Of a DNA stretch of 64,000 bases, positions 7,056 to 16,014 are shown one piece after another. Below the pieces are notes generated by a model. It was not told the origin of the DNA and did no database searches. It saw only the letters and a list, made by a program, of their open reading frames with translations. Every line of letters begins with the position of its first letter. The stretch's first letter is position 1. This DNA is from W-Chloroflexi-9 sp045863195 (GTDB lineage Bacteria; Chloroflexota; Dehalococcoidia; UBA2979): NCBI GenBank assembly GCA_045863195.1, contig BTUI01000009.1:1-64000 (forward strand). Direction: 5' to 3'. The position numbers and the translations under genes were made by a program.

Positions 7056-9275
7056 ATGGACGATCACCCGGACGCCCTGGAACGCTGGGGCTGGCACGTC
7101 GCCGCCCGGCCGAGGCGCGTCATCGCCGCCTGGCTGGTCGCCGCCGCGCTTCTCGCCGTCACCGGCCGGTCGCTCGCGGAGGGGACCGTGAGCAGCCTGT
7201 CCGTGCCGGGCACCGAGTCGCAACAGGCCGTGGAGGTCCTCCAGCAGTCATTCCCGCAACGCGCGGGAGATTACCTGGACATCGTACTCAGTGCGCCCGC
7301 GGGGCTCACCGATCCGGCTGTCCGCGCCCCGGTCGAGGACCTGCTCACCGGGGTAGCCGCCGTCCCCGGCGTGGGTGCCGTGGTGTCGCCGTACGGCGAG
7401 GGTGGCCTTGTCTCTCCGGACGGGACCGTCGCCATCATGCGGGTCCAGTTCGCCCAGGCCGCTGACGATGTGCCGGCAGCGTCCATCGCGGCGGTCGAAG
7501 CCCTCGCCGCAGGCGTGCGCGGCCTGGACCTCACGGTTGAACTGGGCGGCCCGGTCGCGCTCGCGCAGGAGCGGGAGGGGCCGAACGAGTCGACGGTCCT
7601 CGGACTCCTGTTCGCGACGTTCGTGCTGTTCGTGCTCTTCCGCGCGCTCCTGCCGTCTGTGCTGCCTATCGTGAGTTCGCTCGGCGGTCTGGCGGTTGGG
7701 TTCGCTGCGATCTTCCTGATGACGGCGTTCGTCGACCTGAGCAAGTTCGCACCGAACATCGCGGCGATGCTCGGGCTGGGAATCGGCATCGACTACGCGC
7801 TGTTCATTGTGGCGCGCTACCGGGAGAACCTGCTTGACGGTCACGGCAGCACGGAAGCGCTGGGCGTGGCGATGGCCACCGCCGGGCGGGCCGTGGTGTT
7901 CGCTGGTGGCGTGGTGATCACGTCCCTGCTCGGCCTCGGGCTCATGGGGATTCCCTTCGTCGGGTGGTTGGGCGTGGCGGCAGCCGCGATGGTCGTCATG
8001 ACCATGCTGACGGCGCTGACGCTGCTTCCCGCGCTGCTCGCGCTGGTGGGCCCTCGTGTACTCGGCGGGAGACGGGCCTCCACCACGGGCGGTCGGGCCC
8101 GCGACGGACACCCTGCCAGCCGCTGGTACCGGCTGGGGCTGGCGATGATGCGGCGGCCGTACCTCTTCTTCGCGGCCAGTGCGACGCTCCTGGTCGTCCT
8201 GAGCCTTCCGGTGGTGGACATGCGGCTCGGATCGGCGGATGCCGGCACCAACCCGTCGCACACGACCACCCGCCGCGCGTATGACCTGGTGGCGGGGGCG
8301 TTTGGGCCCGGGATGAACGGGCCGCTCCAGGTCGTTGTGACGGGTACGAACCAGGCGTCGGTTGAAGCGGTGCGCACGACGCTGTCCGCGACCGAGGGCG
8401 TCCGGTCGGTGAGCCCTCCTACCGTCAACGCGGCCGGCGACACGGCGGTCCTCTCGGTCATCCCCGCGTCGTCACCGCAGGCGACGGAGACGGCGGACCT
8501 TGTGCATGCGCTCCGGGATGAGGTGCTCCCGCTCGCCGTGGAAGGCAGCGGCGCGACTACCTACGTCGGCGGTGCGACGGCCCGAGCGATCGACATTGCG
8601 GACCGGATCGCGGCGCGGCTGCCGGCGTTCTTTGGGCTTGTCATCGGCATCAGCTTCATCCTGCTGGTGATGGTCTTCCGGTCGCTCGCGATCCCCGTGA
8701 AGGCTGCGCTGATGAACCTGTTGTCGATCGGTGCGGCCTACGGTGTGGTGGTCGCCGTGTTCCAGTGGGGCTGGGGCATGGGCCTCGTCGGCGTCTCTCA
8801 GGCAGGGCCGATCGAATCGTTCCTGCCGATGATGCTGTTCGCCGTCCTGTTCGGGCTGTCCATGGACTACGAGGTCTTCCTAGTGGGCCGCATCCGCGAG
8901 GAGTACCTCCACTCTCACGACAACGCGGAGGCCGTGGCGCGGGGGCTTGCCGCCACGGCCAGTGTGATCACCGCGGCCGCCGCGATCATGATCATGGTCT
9001 TCCTGAGCTTCGTCCTGAATGAACAGCGCGTCGTTAAGGAGTTTGGCCTGGGCCTGGCCGTCGCCGTCCTCGTGGATGCCACGGTGGTGAGGCTGCTGCT
9101 CGTCCCGGCAACGATGGAGCTGATGGGTGATTGGAACTGGTGGCTCCCGGCCTGGCTCGACCGGCTGCTGCCCCGGGTCGCCATCGAAGCGCACGAGCGA
9201 GGTGCCCCCGCGCCTGTCCCCGTAGCGGCGGCGATCGCCGAGGCGATGCCCCCGGACCACCGGCGGCTCTCCTGA
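7056..9275 (+). CDS. MMPL family RND-type transporter
   Basis: A 739-residue inner-membrane transporter with the MMPL layout: TM1 (about 20-40), a large external domain, five helices, then the same arrangement repeated. Both halves carry the proton-relay type motif, GIDYALFIVARYRE with D246 and SMDYEVFLVGRIREEY with D604. Such proteins export lipids, siderophores or small hydrophobic compounds using the proton gradient. ATG 7056 has GGAGG 5 bases upstream. It is transcribed divergently from a Crp/Fnr regulator. Its cargo cannot be inferred; the inositol lipid genes elsewhere in the window make an envelope lipid possible. Confidence 0.93.
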   Translation: MDDHPDALERWGWHVAARPRRVIAAWLVAAALLAVTGRSLAEGTVSSLSVPGTESQQAVEVLQQSFPQRAGDYLDIVLSAPAGLTDPAVRAPVEDLLTGVAAVPGVGAVVSPYGEGGLVSPDGTVAIMRVQFAQAADDVPAASIAAVEALAAGVRGLDLTVELGGPVALAQEREGPNESTVLGLLFATFVLFVLFRALLPSVLPIVSSLGGLAVGFAAIFLMTAFVDLSKFAPNIAAMLGLGIGIDYALFIVARYRENLLDGHGSTEALGVAMATAGRAVVFAGGVVITSLLGLGLMGIPFVGWLGVAAAAMVVMTMLTALTLLPALLALVGPRVLGGRRASTTGGRARDGHPASRWYRLGLAMMRRPYLFFAASATLLVVLSLPVVDMRLGSADAGTNPSHTTTRRAYDLVAGAFGPGMNGPLQVVVTGTNQASVEAVRTTLSATEGVRSVSPPTVNAAGDTAVLSVIPASSPQATETADLVHALRDEVLPLAVEGSGATTYVGGATARAIDIADRIAARLPAFFGLVIGISFILLVMVFRSLAIPVKAALMNLLSIGAAYGVVVAVFQWGWGMGLVGVSQAGPIESFLPMMLFAVLFGLSMDYEVFLVGRIREEYLHSHDNAEAVARGLAATASVITAAAAIMIMVFLSFVLNEQRVVKEFGLGLAVAVLVDATVVRLLLVPATMELMGDWNWWLPAWLDRLLPRVAIEAHERGAPAPVPVAAAIAEAMPPDHRRLS

Positions 9276-9395
9276 TGCGCGCGGCAGCACCTCGCCGGGA
9301 CGGTTGTCCGCCGAGGCCGGGGCGACTCACCGCCGGGATGCCTGTCGTCATCGAATAGGAATCGCCGGCAGCAGCCGGCAGAGTGGAGATGACCC

Positions 9396-9854
9396 ATGCG
9401 TACGCGCCCACCCCTGTCCTCCGGGGCCCACAACGTTGGCGCCGGCCTGATCTTCCTTGCGGGCTACATGGTGATGGGATTCGTGCTGGTGTACCTGCGT
9501 GACTTCGCGCCAGACGCGGAGGAGTGGGCGGCCAGCTACAGCGAGGGGACGCACTTCGAATCGCGCCTGGCACACGTGCACGGAGCGTTGTTCGCGCTCC
9601 TGAACATCACCTTCGGGCTGCTGCTTCCTCACCTGCCCGGGCCCGCGAAGCAACGCTCCATCGTGGCCGGGCTGGTGCTCGCGGGGATGCTCATGCCGCT
9701 TGGGATCCTGGCAGAGGTCATCTTCGGCCTGCCGCCGGTCCTCGTGCTCGCGGGCGGCATCTCGATCCTGGCGGGCACGCTGCTGGCGGGCATCATGTGG
9801 ATCCGCTACCGCTGCCTGGGAGCGTCAGAGCCGGACGTGACCGCTCGACCGTAG
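9396..9854 (+). CDS. Four-helix membrane protein, unknown function
   Basis: A 152-residue protein with four hydrophobic helices (about 14-34, 60-80, 88-110 and 113-135). The second helix starts with HVHGALFALLNITFG, giving a His-x-His pair near its membrane edge. GGAG lies 7 bases before the ATG. It follows the MMPL gene after 120 bases on the same strand, so it may be co-transcribed. I do not recognise the family. Confidence 0.75.
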   Translation: MRTRPPLSSGAHNVGAGLIFLAGYMVMGFVLVYLRDFAPDAEEWAASYSEGTHFESRLAHVHGALFALLNITFGLLLPHLPGPAKQRSIVAGLVLAGMLMPLGILAEVIFGLPPVLVLAGGISILAGTLLAGIMWIRYRCLGASEPDVTARP

Positions 9855-9902
9855 CCGAGCTGCGTTGATGCCGGGATACCGAGGTCTGGCCGGGAGTCCG
9901 GG

Positions 9903-10115
9903 TCAGGACGTGCGGTCGAGGACGTCGACGAGGACCTCGACCGCACCCTCCCGACAGAGGCCGGCGATGCGTGCGTCCTGGTAGGCGCCCACGGCCGCGG
10001 TGAGTCGGGCTCGGTCGGCGGGGCCGTGCAGTGGGTAGGTCCGGGCCACGGTGTCGCGCACGAGGATCGCCTCGTCCTCGCTGAGGCCCAGATCGCGCAG
10101 CAACTCATCAAGCAT
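9903..10115 (-). CDS. Small protein, unknown function
   Basis: A 70-residue protein rich in Leu, Ala, Asp and Arg, predicted mostly helical, with no cysteine clusters and no signal. A TAGGAT element sits exactly 6 bases before its ATG, so the transcript is probably leaderless. That promoter fit is the main support that it is real. No family recognised. Confidence 0.6.
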   Translation of the reverse strand: MLDELLRDLGLSEDEAILVRDTVARTYPLHGPADRARLTAAVGAYQDARIAGLCREGAVEVLVDVLDRTS

Positions 10116-10121
10116 GTGGTG

Positions 10122-10127
10122 ATCCTA
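10122..10127 (-). promoter_or_regulatory. -10 element of leaderless gene 9903-10115
   Basis: TAGGAT followed by 6 bases and then the ATG. The transcript would begin at or next to the start codon. Confidence 0.55.
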
Positions 10128-10184
10128 CGCCCCGTGGGCCGGCCTCGACGCGCGCCCGCGCCCGTCGCCGCGTCGAGCGGGTTC

Positions 10185-10260
10185 TGGCGCCCTCGGAAGG
10201 ATTCGAACCTCCGACCCGCGGATTAGAAGGCCGCTGCTCTATCCCCTGAGCTACGAGGGC
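10185..10260 (-). tRNA. tRNA-Arg(TCT) with encoded CCA
   Basis: A 76-base cloverleaf: acceptor GCCCTCG/CGAGGGC, D arm GCTC..GAGC, anticodon loop CTTCTAA with anticodon TCT, T arm GGAGG-TTCGAAT-CCTTC, discriminator G and encoded CCA. The anticodon stem has GCGG/CCGC plus a C31-U39 mismatch next to the loop, leaving four regular pairs. It reads AGA codons, rare in such a GC-rich genome. Confidence 0.95.
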
Positions 10261-10305
10261 GTGCGTCCAGTCTACTCAACAGCGGGCGCGGGCACCGCCG
10301 GTGCG

Positions 10306-13300
10306 CTATCCCCAGCTCTTGCCGGCGGGCATCGCCAGGGCTTGCATCGGCAACATTTCGGTGACCGCCTCGGCGATCAGCGTCCGCTGTTCGCCGGCGC
10401 GCTCCTCGAGGACGCCGGTCACCCGCATGAACGGCGCCGTCCGCACGACGTCACGGTGCGCCTCGACCAGTTCGCGGCTGACGAGGACGTTCACCATCCC
10501 GAATTCGTCCTCCAGCAGCAGGAAGATGATCCCCTTCGCTGTCAGCGGCTGCTGGCGACAGACGACGAGGCCCGCGAGGTCGACCTTTGTGCCGCCGGGC
10601 AGCGACCTGAGGTGCTGGCTGGAGGCGACACCTTCACCGAGGGCTGCACGCAGGAACTGCATCGGATGGCTGTCCGGCGACAGGCGCAGCACCGCGTAGT
10701 CGTTGGCCATGCGCTGGTAGGCATCGAAGTCCGCGAGGCGCACAGAGTCCTGCTCGACCGGCAGCGCGAGACGCAGTTGGCGGTCATGCCGGCGGCGCAG
10801 ATCGGCCTGCTCGAACCCACCGACGAACAGTCCCAACTGCCAGATCAATTCGCGACGGTTCAGGCCGAGGCCGTCGAAGGCGCCGATGCGGATCAGGTTG
10901 ATCGTCGCCTCCCTGGGAAGCCCCGTCCGCTGCACGAAATCGAACAGCGAGTGGTACTCGCCGTCCCGGCGTCGCTCGTCCTCGATCCGCGTCGCTGCCG
11001 CCTCGCCCACCCCCTTCACATAGCCCAGCCCGACGCGCACTGCTCCGCGCAGGTCGACCCCATCCTCGGGGAGGACGGCATCGACACTGCACGTCGTGTT
11101 GCTGAGGTTCACGTCCGGGCGGTGGACCGCGACGCCGTGGCGCTGTGCGTCCTTCGTGAGGACATGCGGTGGGTAGAAGCCCATCGGTTGCTCGTTGAGC
11201 AGCGCGCAGAGGTACTCCGGTGCGAAGTAGTGCTTGAGCCACGTCGACTGGTACGCCAGTAGGCCGAACGCCGCGCCGTGTGAGCGTGGGAACCCGAACT
11301 CCGCGAAACCGAGGAGGTTCTCGAACATCCGCTCCGCCTCCTTCGGGGAGACGTCTGGATGCGTCACCGCGTGCTCCATGAACTTCTGGCGGTAGGACTC
11401 CATGATTGCGAGTGACCGCTTGCGGCTCATCGCTCGGCGGAAGGTTTCCGCCTCGCCCGCCGTGAAGCCTCCCATCTGCTTCGCAACATCGATCACCTGC
11501 TCCTGGAACAGCACGACGCCGAGCGTGTCGGTGAGCGCGTCCCGCACGCACTCTGGCATGTCGATGCGGTAGTCCGGATTCCTGCGTTTCTCCTCGCGAC
11601 GACGCACATACGGGTTCACCGCGCCGCCGACGATCGGACCCGGCCGCACGATCGAGACCTGGATCGTGAGGTCGTCGAGGTTCTCCGGCCGGGTGCGCGG
11701 CAGCATGGCGATCTGGGCGCGCGACTCGATCTGGAAGACCCCAACGGTGTCGCCGTTGCGGATCTCCTCGAACACCGCCTCGTCCTGCATGTCGATGCGC
11801 GAGAGGTCTACGACACGGCCGTGCTGGCGTTCGACCAGGTCGACGCATTCCTCGACCACCGAGAGCATGCCGAGCCCGAGGAAGTCGATCTTCACCATGC
11901 GCGCGTCGTCGATGCTGTCCTTGTCCCAGTGCGCGATGTAGCGGTTCGGCCAGCGCGCGGGCTGGCAGGGGACGCAGTCGATGAGCGGGTCGGATGAGAT
12001 CACCATTCCGCCGACGTGCTGGGAGAGGTGGCGCGGGAACCCGGAGAGTTGCTGCGCCATCTCCGCGAGGTAACGCCACGCGCGGTCCTCGGCGCTCTCG
12101 AACGCCATCGGCATCTCCGCCACGCCGCGCTGGCGCTGCACCTCCTCTGCCATCTGCGTCGCGCGGTCGTACGGCCTGGCCCGCTTCGAGAGCCGGTCAA
12201 CCTCGGCCTCCGGTAGGCCGAAGGCCCGGCCGATGTCCCGGACGGCGCTCCGGATGCGATAGGTCGGGAAGATCGCGACCAGCGCGGCGTGGTCCCTACC
12301 CCACACCTCGTACACCCGTTCAATCAGACGCTCGCGGATATCGCGCGGGAAGTCGAGGTCGATGTCTGGCAGTGACAGCAACGCCTCGTTGAGGAACCGG
12401 TCGACCTTCAACCGATTCCGGATCGGGTCGATGTGCGAGAGGCCGATCAGGTAGCAGACAAGCGAGGACACCGAGGAGCCGCGGCCGCGGCCCGGCGGCA
12501 GCTCCGTCACGCTGCGCGCGCGACTCGGGCCGCGCACCTCGGCAGCCACCGCCACCGCGAGCTTCATCACCTCGTGGTAGACGAGGAAGAAGCCGGCAAG
12601 GCCGTTGATCTCAATCATCTTCAGTTCATGCTCGAGCCGGTCGAGCGCCGGCTGACGTTCGTGCAGCACGTACTTCGGGAGCAGGCGTTCCATGCAGATG
12701 CGACGCAGCTCCTCGATCGGCGGCAGGCCGCTCTCGTTCTGCGGCTCCGGCAGCCGGTAGCCGAGGTCCTGCGTCAGGTCGAAGGCACAACGTCGGGCGA
12801 TGCGCACCGAGTTCGCCGCGGCCTCTGGGTGGTAGGCGGCGAAGCGCCGCGCCTGCTCCTCCGGCGTGCGCAGGTAAAACTCTCCGTTGGGCCGGCGTTC
12901 ACGGTGCGACTCGTCGAGGCTCTTGCGGTGCTTGATGGAGACGAGGACATCCTGCAGCCGCGCGCGGTCGGGCTCGTGGTAGTGGACGTCGCCCGTCCCT
13001 ACGACGGGTAGCCTCATGCGCTCCGCGAGGGCGACGAGCGCGCGGTTGCGTGGTCGGTCGCCGAAGACGAGGTTGTCGACGAGTTCGACGTAGACATCTT
13101 CGCGCCCGAACCACGCGACCCAGCGGGCGAGCGCCGTCTCCGCTTCGGCGATGCGGCCTTCGTGCACGAGTCGCGTCACGAAGCCGTCGCGACAGCCCGT
13201 GAGCAGGATCAGCCCATCCGTGTGTCCTTCGAGGAATGCCACCGGGAGCACCGGGTCCAGGCGGCGCGCCTCGCGTCCGTCTTGCGTCTCCTCGTGCAGT

Positions 13301-13755
13301 CCGAACGCCTCGCTGGAGAGGCGACAGAGGTTCGCGTAGCCCTCGCGCCGCTCCGCGAGTAGCGTGACGTGGTGCCGCGAACCGTCCTCCTCGGCCAGCG
13401 TGAGTTCGAGACCGGTGACGGGGCGGAGGCCGATCTCCTTCGCCGCACGCGCGAACTCCATCGCCCCATACAGCCCGTCGTGGTCGGTCAGCGCCAGCGC
13501 CCGATGGCCCTGGCCATGGGCGGCAACCAGCAGCTCATCGACCGACGAGGCCCCCTCCAGGAGCGAGTAGTTCGAGTGCGCGTGCAGTTCGACGTAGGGC
13601 ACGTCGTCGAGGACCGAGAGTGGCACCGGCGCGGCCGGGTCACGCGGCGCCATCGAGCGCGGCGTGTCCGCCTCGACCTGCCGGTCGACCGCTCGCCGGC
13701 GCTCCTCGAATACCTTCCAGGAGTAGTCGTAGGGCGAATGCCTGCGCGGGCTCAC
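10306..13755 (-). CDS. dnaE2: Error-prone DNA polymerase III alpha subunit DnaE2 (ImuC)
   Basis: A 1149-residue C-family polymerase. It has an N-terminal PHP domain (VELHAHSNYSLLEGAS near residue 55), the palm aspartates in PDIDLDFPRDIRERLIERVYE, the helix-hairpin-helix region and an OB fold at the C-terminus. Its length and its position after imuB and the small DUF6504-like gene identify DnaE2, which does lesion bypass with ImuB, rather than replicative DnaE1. GTG 13755 was chosen because GGAGGTG lies 5 bases upstream and the GTGA overlaps the previous stop; the longer in-frame ATG at 13902 lies inside the upstream gene. Confidence 0.95.
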   Translation of the reverse strand: MSPRRHSPYDYSWKVFEERRRAVDRQVEADTPRSMAPRDPAAPVPLSVLDDVPYVELHAHSNYSLLEGASSVDELLVAAHGQGHRALALTDHDGLYGAMEFARAAKEIGLRPVTGLELTLAEEDGSRHHVTLLAERREGYANLCRLSSEAFGLHEETQDGREARRLDPVLPVAFLEGHTDGLILLTGCRDGFVTRLVHEGRIAEAETALARWVAWFGREDVYVELVDNLVFGDRPRNRALVALAERMRLPVVGTGDVHYHEPDRARLQDVLVSIKHRKSLDESHRERRPNGEFYLRTPEEQARRFAAYHPEAAANSVRIARRCAFDLTQDLGYRLPEPQNESGLPPIEELRRICMERLLPKYVLHERQPALDRLEHELKMIEINGLAGFFLVYHEVMKLAVAVAAEVRGPSRARSVTELPPGRGRGSSVSSLVCYLIGLSHIDPIRNRLKVDRFLNEALLSLPDIDLDFPRDIRERLIERVYEVWGRDHAALVAIFPTYRIRSAVRDIGRAFGLPEAEVDRLSKRARPYDRATQMAEEVQRQRGVAEMPMAFESAEDRAWRYLAEMAQQLSGFPRHLSQHVGGMVISSDPLIDCVPCQPARWPNRYIAHWDKDSIDDARMVKIDFLGLGMLSVVEECVDLVERQHGRVVDLSRIDMQDEAVFEEIRNGDTVGVFQIESRAQIAMLPRTRPENLDDLTIQVSIVRPGPIVGGAVNPYVRRREEKRRNPDYRIDMPECVRDALTDTLGVVLFQEQVIDVAKQMGGFTAGEAETFRRAMSRKRSLAIMESYRQKFMEHAVTHPDVSPKEAERMFENLLGFAEFGFPRSHGAAFGLLAYQSTWLKHYFAPEYLCALLNEQPMGFYPPHVLTKDAQRHGVAVHRPDVNLSNTTCSVDAVLPEDGVDLRGAVRVGLGYVKGVGEAAATRIEDERRRDGEYHSLFDFVQRTGLPREATINLIRIGAFDGLGLNRRELIWQLGLFVGGFEQADLRRRHDRQLRLALPVEQDSVRLADFDAYQRMANDYAVLRLSPDSHPMQFLRAALGEGVASSQHLRSLPGGTKVDLAGLVVCRQQPLTAKGIIFLLLEDEFGMVNVLVSRELVEAHRDVVRTAPFMRVTGVLEERAGEQRTLIAEAVTEMLPMQALAMPAGKSWG

Positions 13756-14054
13756 CGCGGCACCTCCGAGTACGGCTGCTCGTACCAGGCGCCGGTCAGG
13801 TCGTCGCGGTAGAGCGTCAGCGGCCGGCCGCCATCGAGGACCACGCGGAAGTAGGTCCGGCGCTGCGGCGCCTCCCGCCACCACGCCTCCGCCAGCCGCC
13901 ATTGCTCCTCGATGCTCTCGACACGCGACTCCGTCCCTCGCCGTCCGCGTGCGTCCGTCCGCGCCACGGCGAGCGGCATGGCATCAGCGTCCTCGCGGAC
14001 GGTGAGCCCGCGAGGCAGCCCGATCGGTCGTAGTGAGGTCGGGTGCTCCCTCAC
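13752..14054 (-). CDS. Mutasome-associated small protein (DUF6504-like)
   Basis: About 100 residues, encoded between imuB and dnaE2 with GTGA overlaps at both ends. The C-terminal block RRTYFRVVLDGGRPLTLYRD, then TGAWYEQPY, resembles the small third protein often found in actinobacterial and Chloroflexota imuB-dnaE2 cassettes. The start was set at GTG 14054, overlapping the imuB stop. Its role is unproven; the fixed gene order suggests an accessory to the translesion complex. Confidence 0.75.
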   Translation of the reverse strand: MREHPTSLRPIGLPRGLTVREDADAMPLAVARTDARGRRGTESRVESIEEQWRLAEAWWREAPQRRTYFRVVLDGGRPLTLYRDDLTGAWYEQPYSEVPR

Positions 14055-15265
14055 GGGTCGTACTCCAGGAGGGCATACCGTCGTTCCGGGAGGCGATGCC
14101 ATGGTTCGAGGTCGACGACACGCGATACCGGCGACTCGCCGAAGCGCACCTTCAGGTGACGCACCATCTCGTCGAGTTGCTCACGCCGGCGGGTCTGCTC
14201 GTGGAACAGGCTGTGCTGTCGTCCGCTCTCCGCTGTCAGACCGCCGAGCTCCAGCGTCAGCGCTGAGAATGGCCCGGGGAACCCGGCGTATTCGACGGCA
14301 GCGCGCAGCACCGTCCACAGCCGTGCGCGGTCACCAAGCGGCTCCCGCAACACCTGCTGGTGCTGCCAGAGCGCACCGCGCTCTGTCTCCGCCGCCAGCC
14401 GGAGGCTCCGCACGAAGCGGTTGCGTGCCTGCGGCTGGCGCAGGGCGCGGCCCAGCATCTGCTCGACGCCGTGGAGGATCGCCTCGCGGCTCACCAGCGG
14501 CGGCTCCGCCTGCACACGTTCGATGACGCGCTCGCGCTCCCAGGGGCGCGGGCGTACCGGCCGCGGATCCTCGCCCCGTGCTGCCAGCCAGGCGACCCCC
14601 CCCACCCATCCAAACTGGGCCTCGACCGCGTGGCGTGGCAGCGCTGCCAGTTGGCCGCAGGTGTCGATGCCGAGCAGGTGAAGGCGTCCCACGTCCTCCA
14701 CCGGCAGTGGCAGCCGCCCGATGGGCTCCGGCGCCAGGAAGTGCATGTCCTGGTCGGCGACATGGACGCATGCGGCAGGTTCCGCGCGGAGCGCAGCCAC
14801 CAGCGCCGTGAACCGATGCCCGGCCACTCCCAGCTGCGGCGATAGCCGCAACGGGATACCGGCGAACACCGCGCGGCCGAGGTCCTCGATGCGCGGGTAC
14901 AGACCTTCTGTCCCGCGCATGTCGGCGAAGACGATCCCGGGCTCAGCGGGCTCGACCAGCGGGCTGACCGCCGCCATTGCCTCGACGAGGTCGTCCGCAT
15001 ACCGCGCCACCAGCGCCGGCCGCGGCTCGAGGATGCTCAGGCCCGGACAGAGGGCGACGGCGTCCCGCAACGTCATCCCGGCCTGGACGCCGTGCAGACG
15101 GGCCTCGCGCGTGAGGTCAGCGACGCGCACACGCCCCTCGTCGCTCAGCGCGACGGGCGTGCCGGCGAGGCCAGGGTGTTCCACCATCTCGCACTGGAGC
15201 GCGAGCGAGGGGATCGCCAGGCAGGCAATGGCTCGGGTCTGTGCGCTGGGCTGGACTGTAGACAT
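14051..15265 (-). CDS. imuB: ImuB-like Y-family polymerase homologue (probably catalytically inactive)
   Basis: About 404 residues with the Y-family fold: palm, HhH region and little finger. The first catalytic motif reads CLAIPSLALQCEM, with no aspartate where DinB has D-x-D, and the second reads FADMRGTEGLY instead of SIDEAYLD. This loss of the acidic triad is typical of ImuB, which bridges DnaE2 to the sliding clamp. ATG 15265 has only a weak GGGGAAG site. It heads a three-gene operon. A -10-like TACGCT (15291-15296) and a LexA-like box (15299-15312) lie directly upstream. No imuA homologue is next to it. Confidence 0.88.
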   Translation of the reverse strand: MSTVQPSAQTRAIACLAIPSLALQCEMVEHPGLAGTPVALSDEGRVRVADLTREARLHGVQAGMTLRDAVALCPGLSILEPRPALVARYADDLVEAMAAVSPLVEPAEPGIVFADMRGTEGLYPRIEDLGRAVFAGIPLRLSPQLGVAGHRFTALVAALRAEPAACVHVADQDMHFLAPEPIGRLPLPVEDVGRLHLLGIDTCGQLAALPRHAVEAQFGWVGGVAWLAARGEDPRPVRPRPWERERVIERVQAEPPLVSREAILHGVEQMLGRALRQPQARNRFVRSLRLAAETERGALWQHQQVLREPLGDRARLWTVLRAAVEYAGFPGPFSALTLELGGLTAESGRQHSLFHEQTRRREQLDEMVRHLKVRFGESPVSRVVDLEPWHRLPERRYALLEYDP

Positions 15266-15266
15266 T

Positions 15267-15294
15267 CGCTTCCCCGCCAGAGGTGGGGGAAGCG
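15267..15294. repeat. Inverted repeat between -10 element and start of imuB
   Basis: CGCTTCCCC (15267-15275) is the exact complement of GGGGAAGCG (15286-15294). One arm overlaps the TACGCT element, the other the weak ribosome site of imuB, so it could be an operator or an RNA hairpin. Confidence 0.5.
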
Positions 15295-15298
15295 TAAC

Positions 15299-15312
15299 AG
15301 AACAGATGTGCT
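15299..15312 (-). promoter_or_regulatory. Candidate LexA/SOS box of the imuB operon
   Basis: AGAACAGATGTGCT matches 10 of 13 defined positions of the Gram-positive LexA consensus CGAACRNRYGTTYC. It lies just upstream of the TACGCT -10 element, where a bound repressor would block transcription. DnaE2 cassettes are SOS-regulated in other bacteria. Confidence 0.4.
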
Positions 15313-15382
15313 GCAACGGGTTCATCGTGTCACAGGTGCCAGCGTCGCGCTCCGAGGGCTCGCCAGGACTCGGCATCCGCTC

Positions 15383-15919
15383 CTATCCGTCACCCGCCGG
15401 CTGGACCGCGCGCCACATCGCGAGGAAGCGCTCGAGGGAGCGCGTGGCGGGGGCGGCGTCGCCGGTGGCGAGGACATCGATCAGCAGGCCGCGCGTGACC
15501 GCAACGCCGAGGCGTAACTCGTCCCGGTCGGTGCGGATGCCGATGCGTTCGCCGACGGCGGTGGAGACCTGGAGCCACGGGTCGGTCAGGCCCTCCCCGC
15601 CGGTCACGCCCACGCATTCGTAGAAGAGCCGCACGAACGGACGCATCTCCGGCGCGGAGACGCGCGCCCACAGCGCGCGCACGAGGTCCGCGGGGTCGTC
15701 GATCTGGCTCGCCAGGTCCTCGAGGACCGCGCGCTGGGCCGCCTCCGTCGCCTCCACGATCGCGGCGACGAGGCCGGCGCGCGACCCGAAGTGGTAGAGC
15801 AGCATGCGGTGGCTGGAGCCGACGCCCTCCGCGAGGTCTCGGAGGCTGCGGTCGGCGAGGCCGTTCGCGGCGACCTCCACGACGATGCGCTCCAGGAGTT
15901 GTGTGCGGACGTCCGGCAT
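15383..15919 (-). CDS. TetR family transcriptional regulator
   Basis: A 178-residue protein with an N-terminal TetR helix-turn-helix (LADRSLRDLAEGVGSSHRMLLYHFGSRAGL) and a helical ligand domain. ATG 15919 follows AGGGAG; upstream codons lie inside the operator. It is divergent from an SRPBCC protein. The near-perfect 38-bp palindrome at 15934-15971 between the two is the obvious operator, so the protein probably represses itself and the SRPBCC gene until it binds an unknown hydrophobic ligand. Confidence 0.9.
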   Translation of the reverse strand: MPDVRTQLLERIVVEVAANGLADRSLRDLAEGVGSSHRMLLYHFGSRAGLVAAIVEATEAAQRAVLEDLASQIDDPADLVRALWARVSAPEMRPFVRLFYECVGVTGGEGLTDPWLQVSTAVGERIGIRTDRDELRLGVAVTRGLLIDVLATGDAAPATRSLERFLAMWRAVQPAGDG

Positions 15920-15933
15920 GTGGTGTCTCCCTG

Positions 15934-15971
15934 CTTGCAGGAAGTGTACCAAGTGGTACACTTCCTGCAAG
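15934..15971. promoter_or_regulatory. TetR operator, 38-bp palindrome
   Basis: Two arms of 18 bases (15934-15951 and 15954-15971) are exact complements around a 2-base centre AG. The core is TGTACCA-AG-TGGTACA. It lies 15 bases upstream of the TetR start and 44 bases upstream of the SRPBCC start. Confidence 0.9.
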
Positions 15972-16014
15972 TCGAGGCGCGGCCCCGCCGCGCACCAGGG
16001 AGTTGAGGCACAGG

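Noticed and set aside
13756..13902. Longer DnaE2 starting at ATG 13902
   Set aside because: It would overlap most of the DUF6504-like gene, and GTG 13755 has a better ribosome site and the GTGA overlap typical of this genome.
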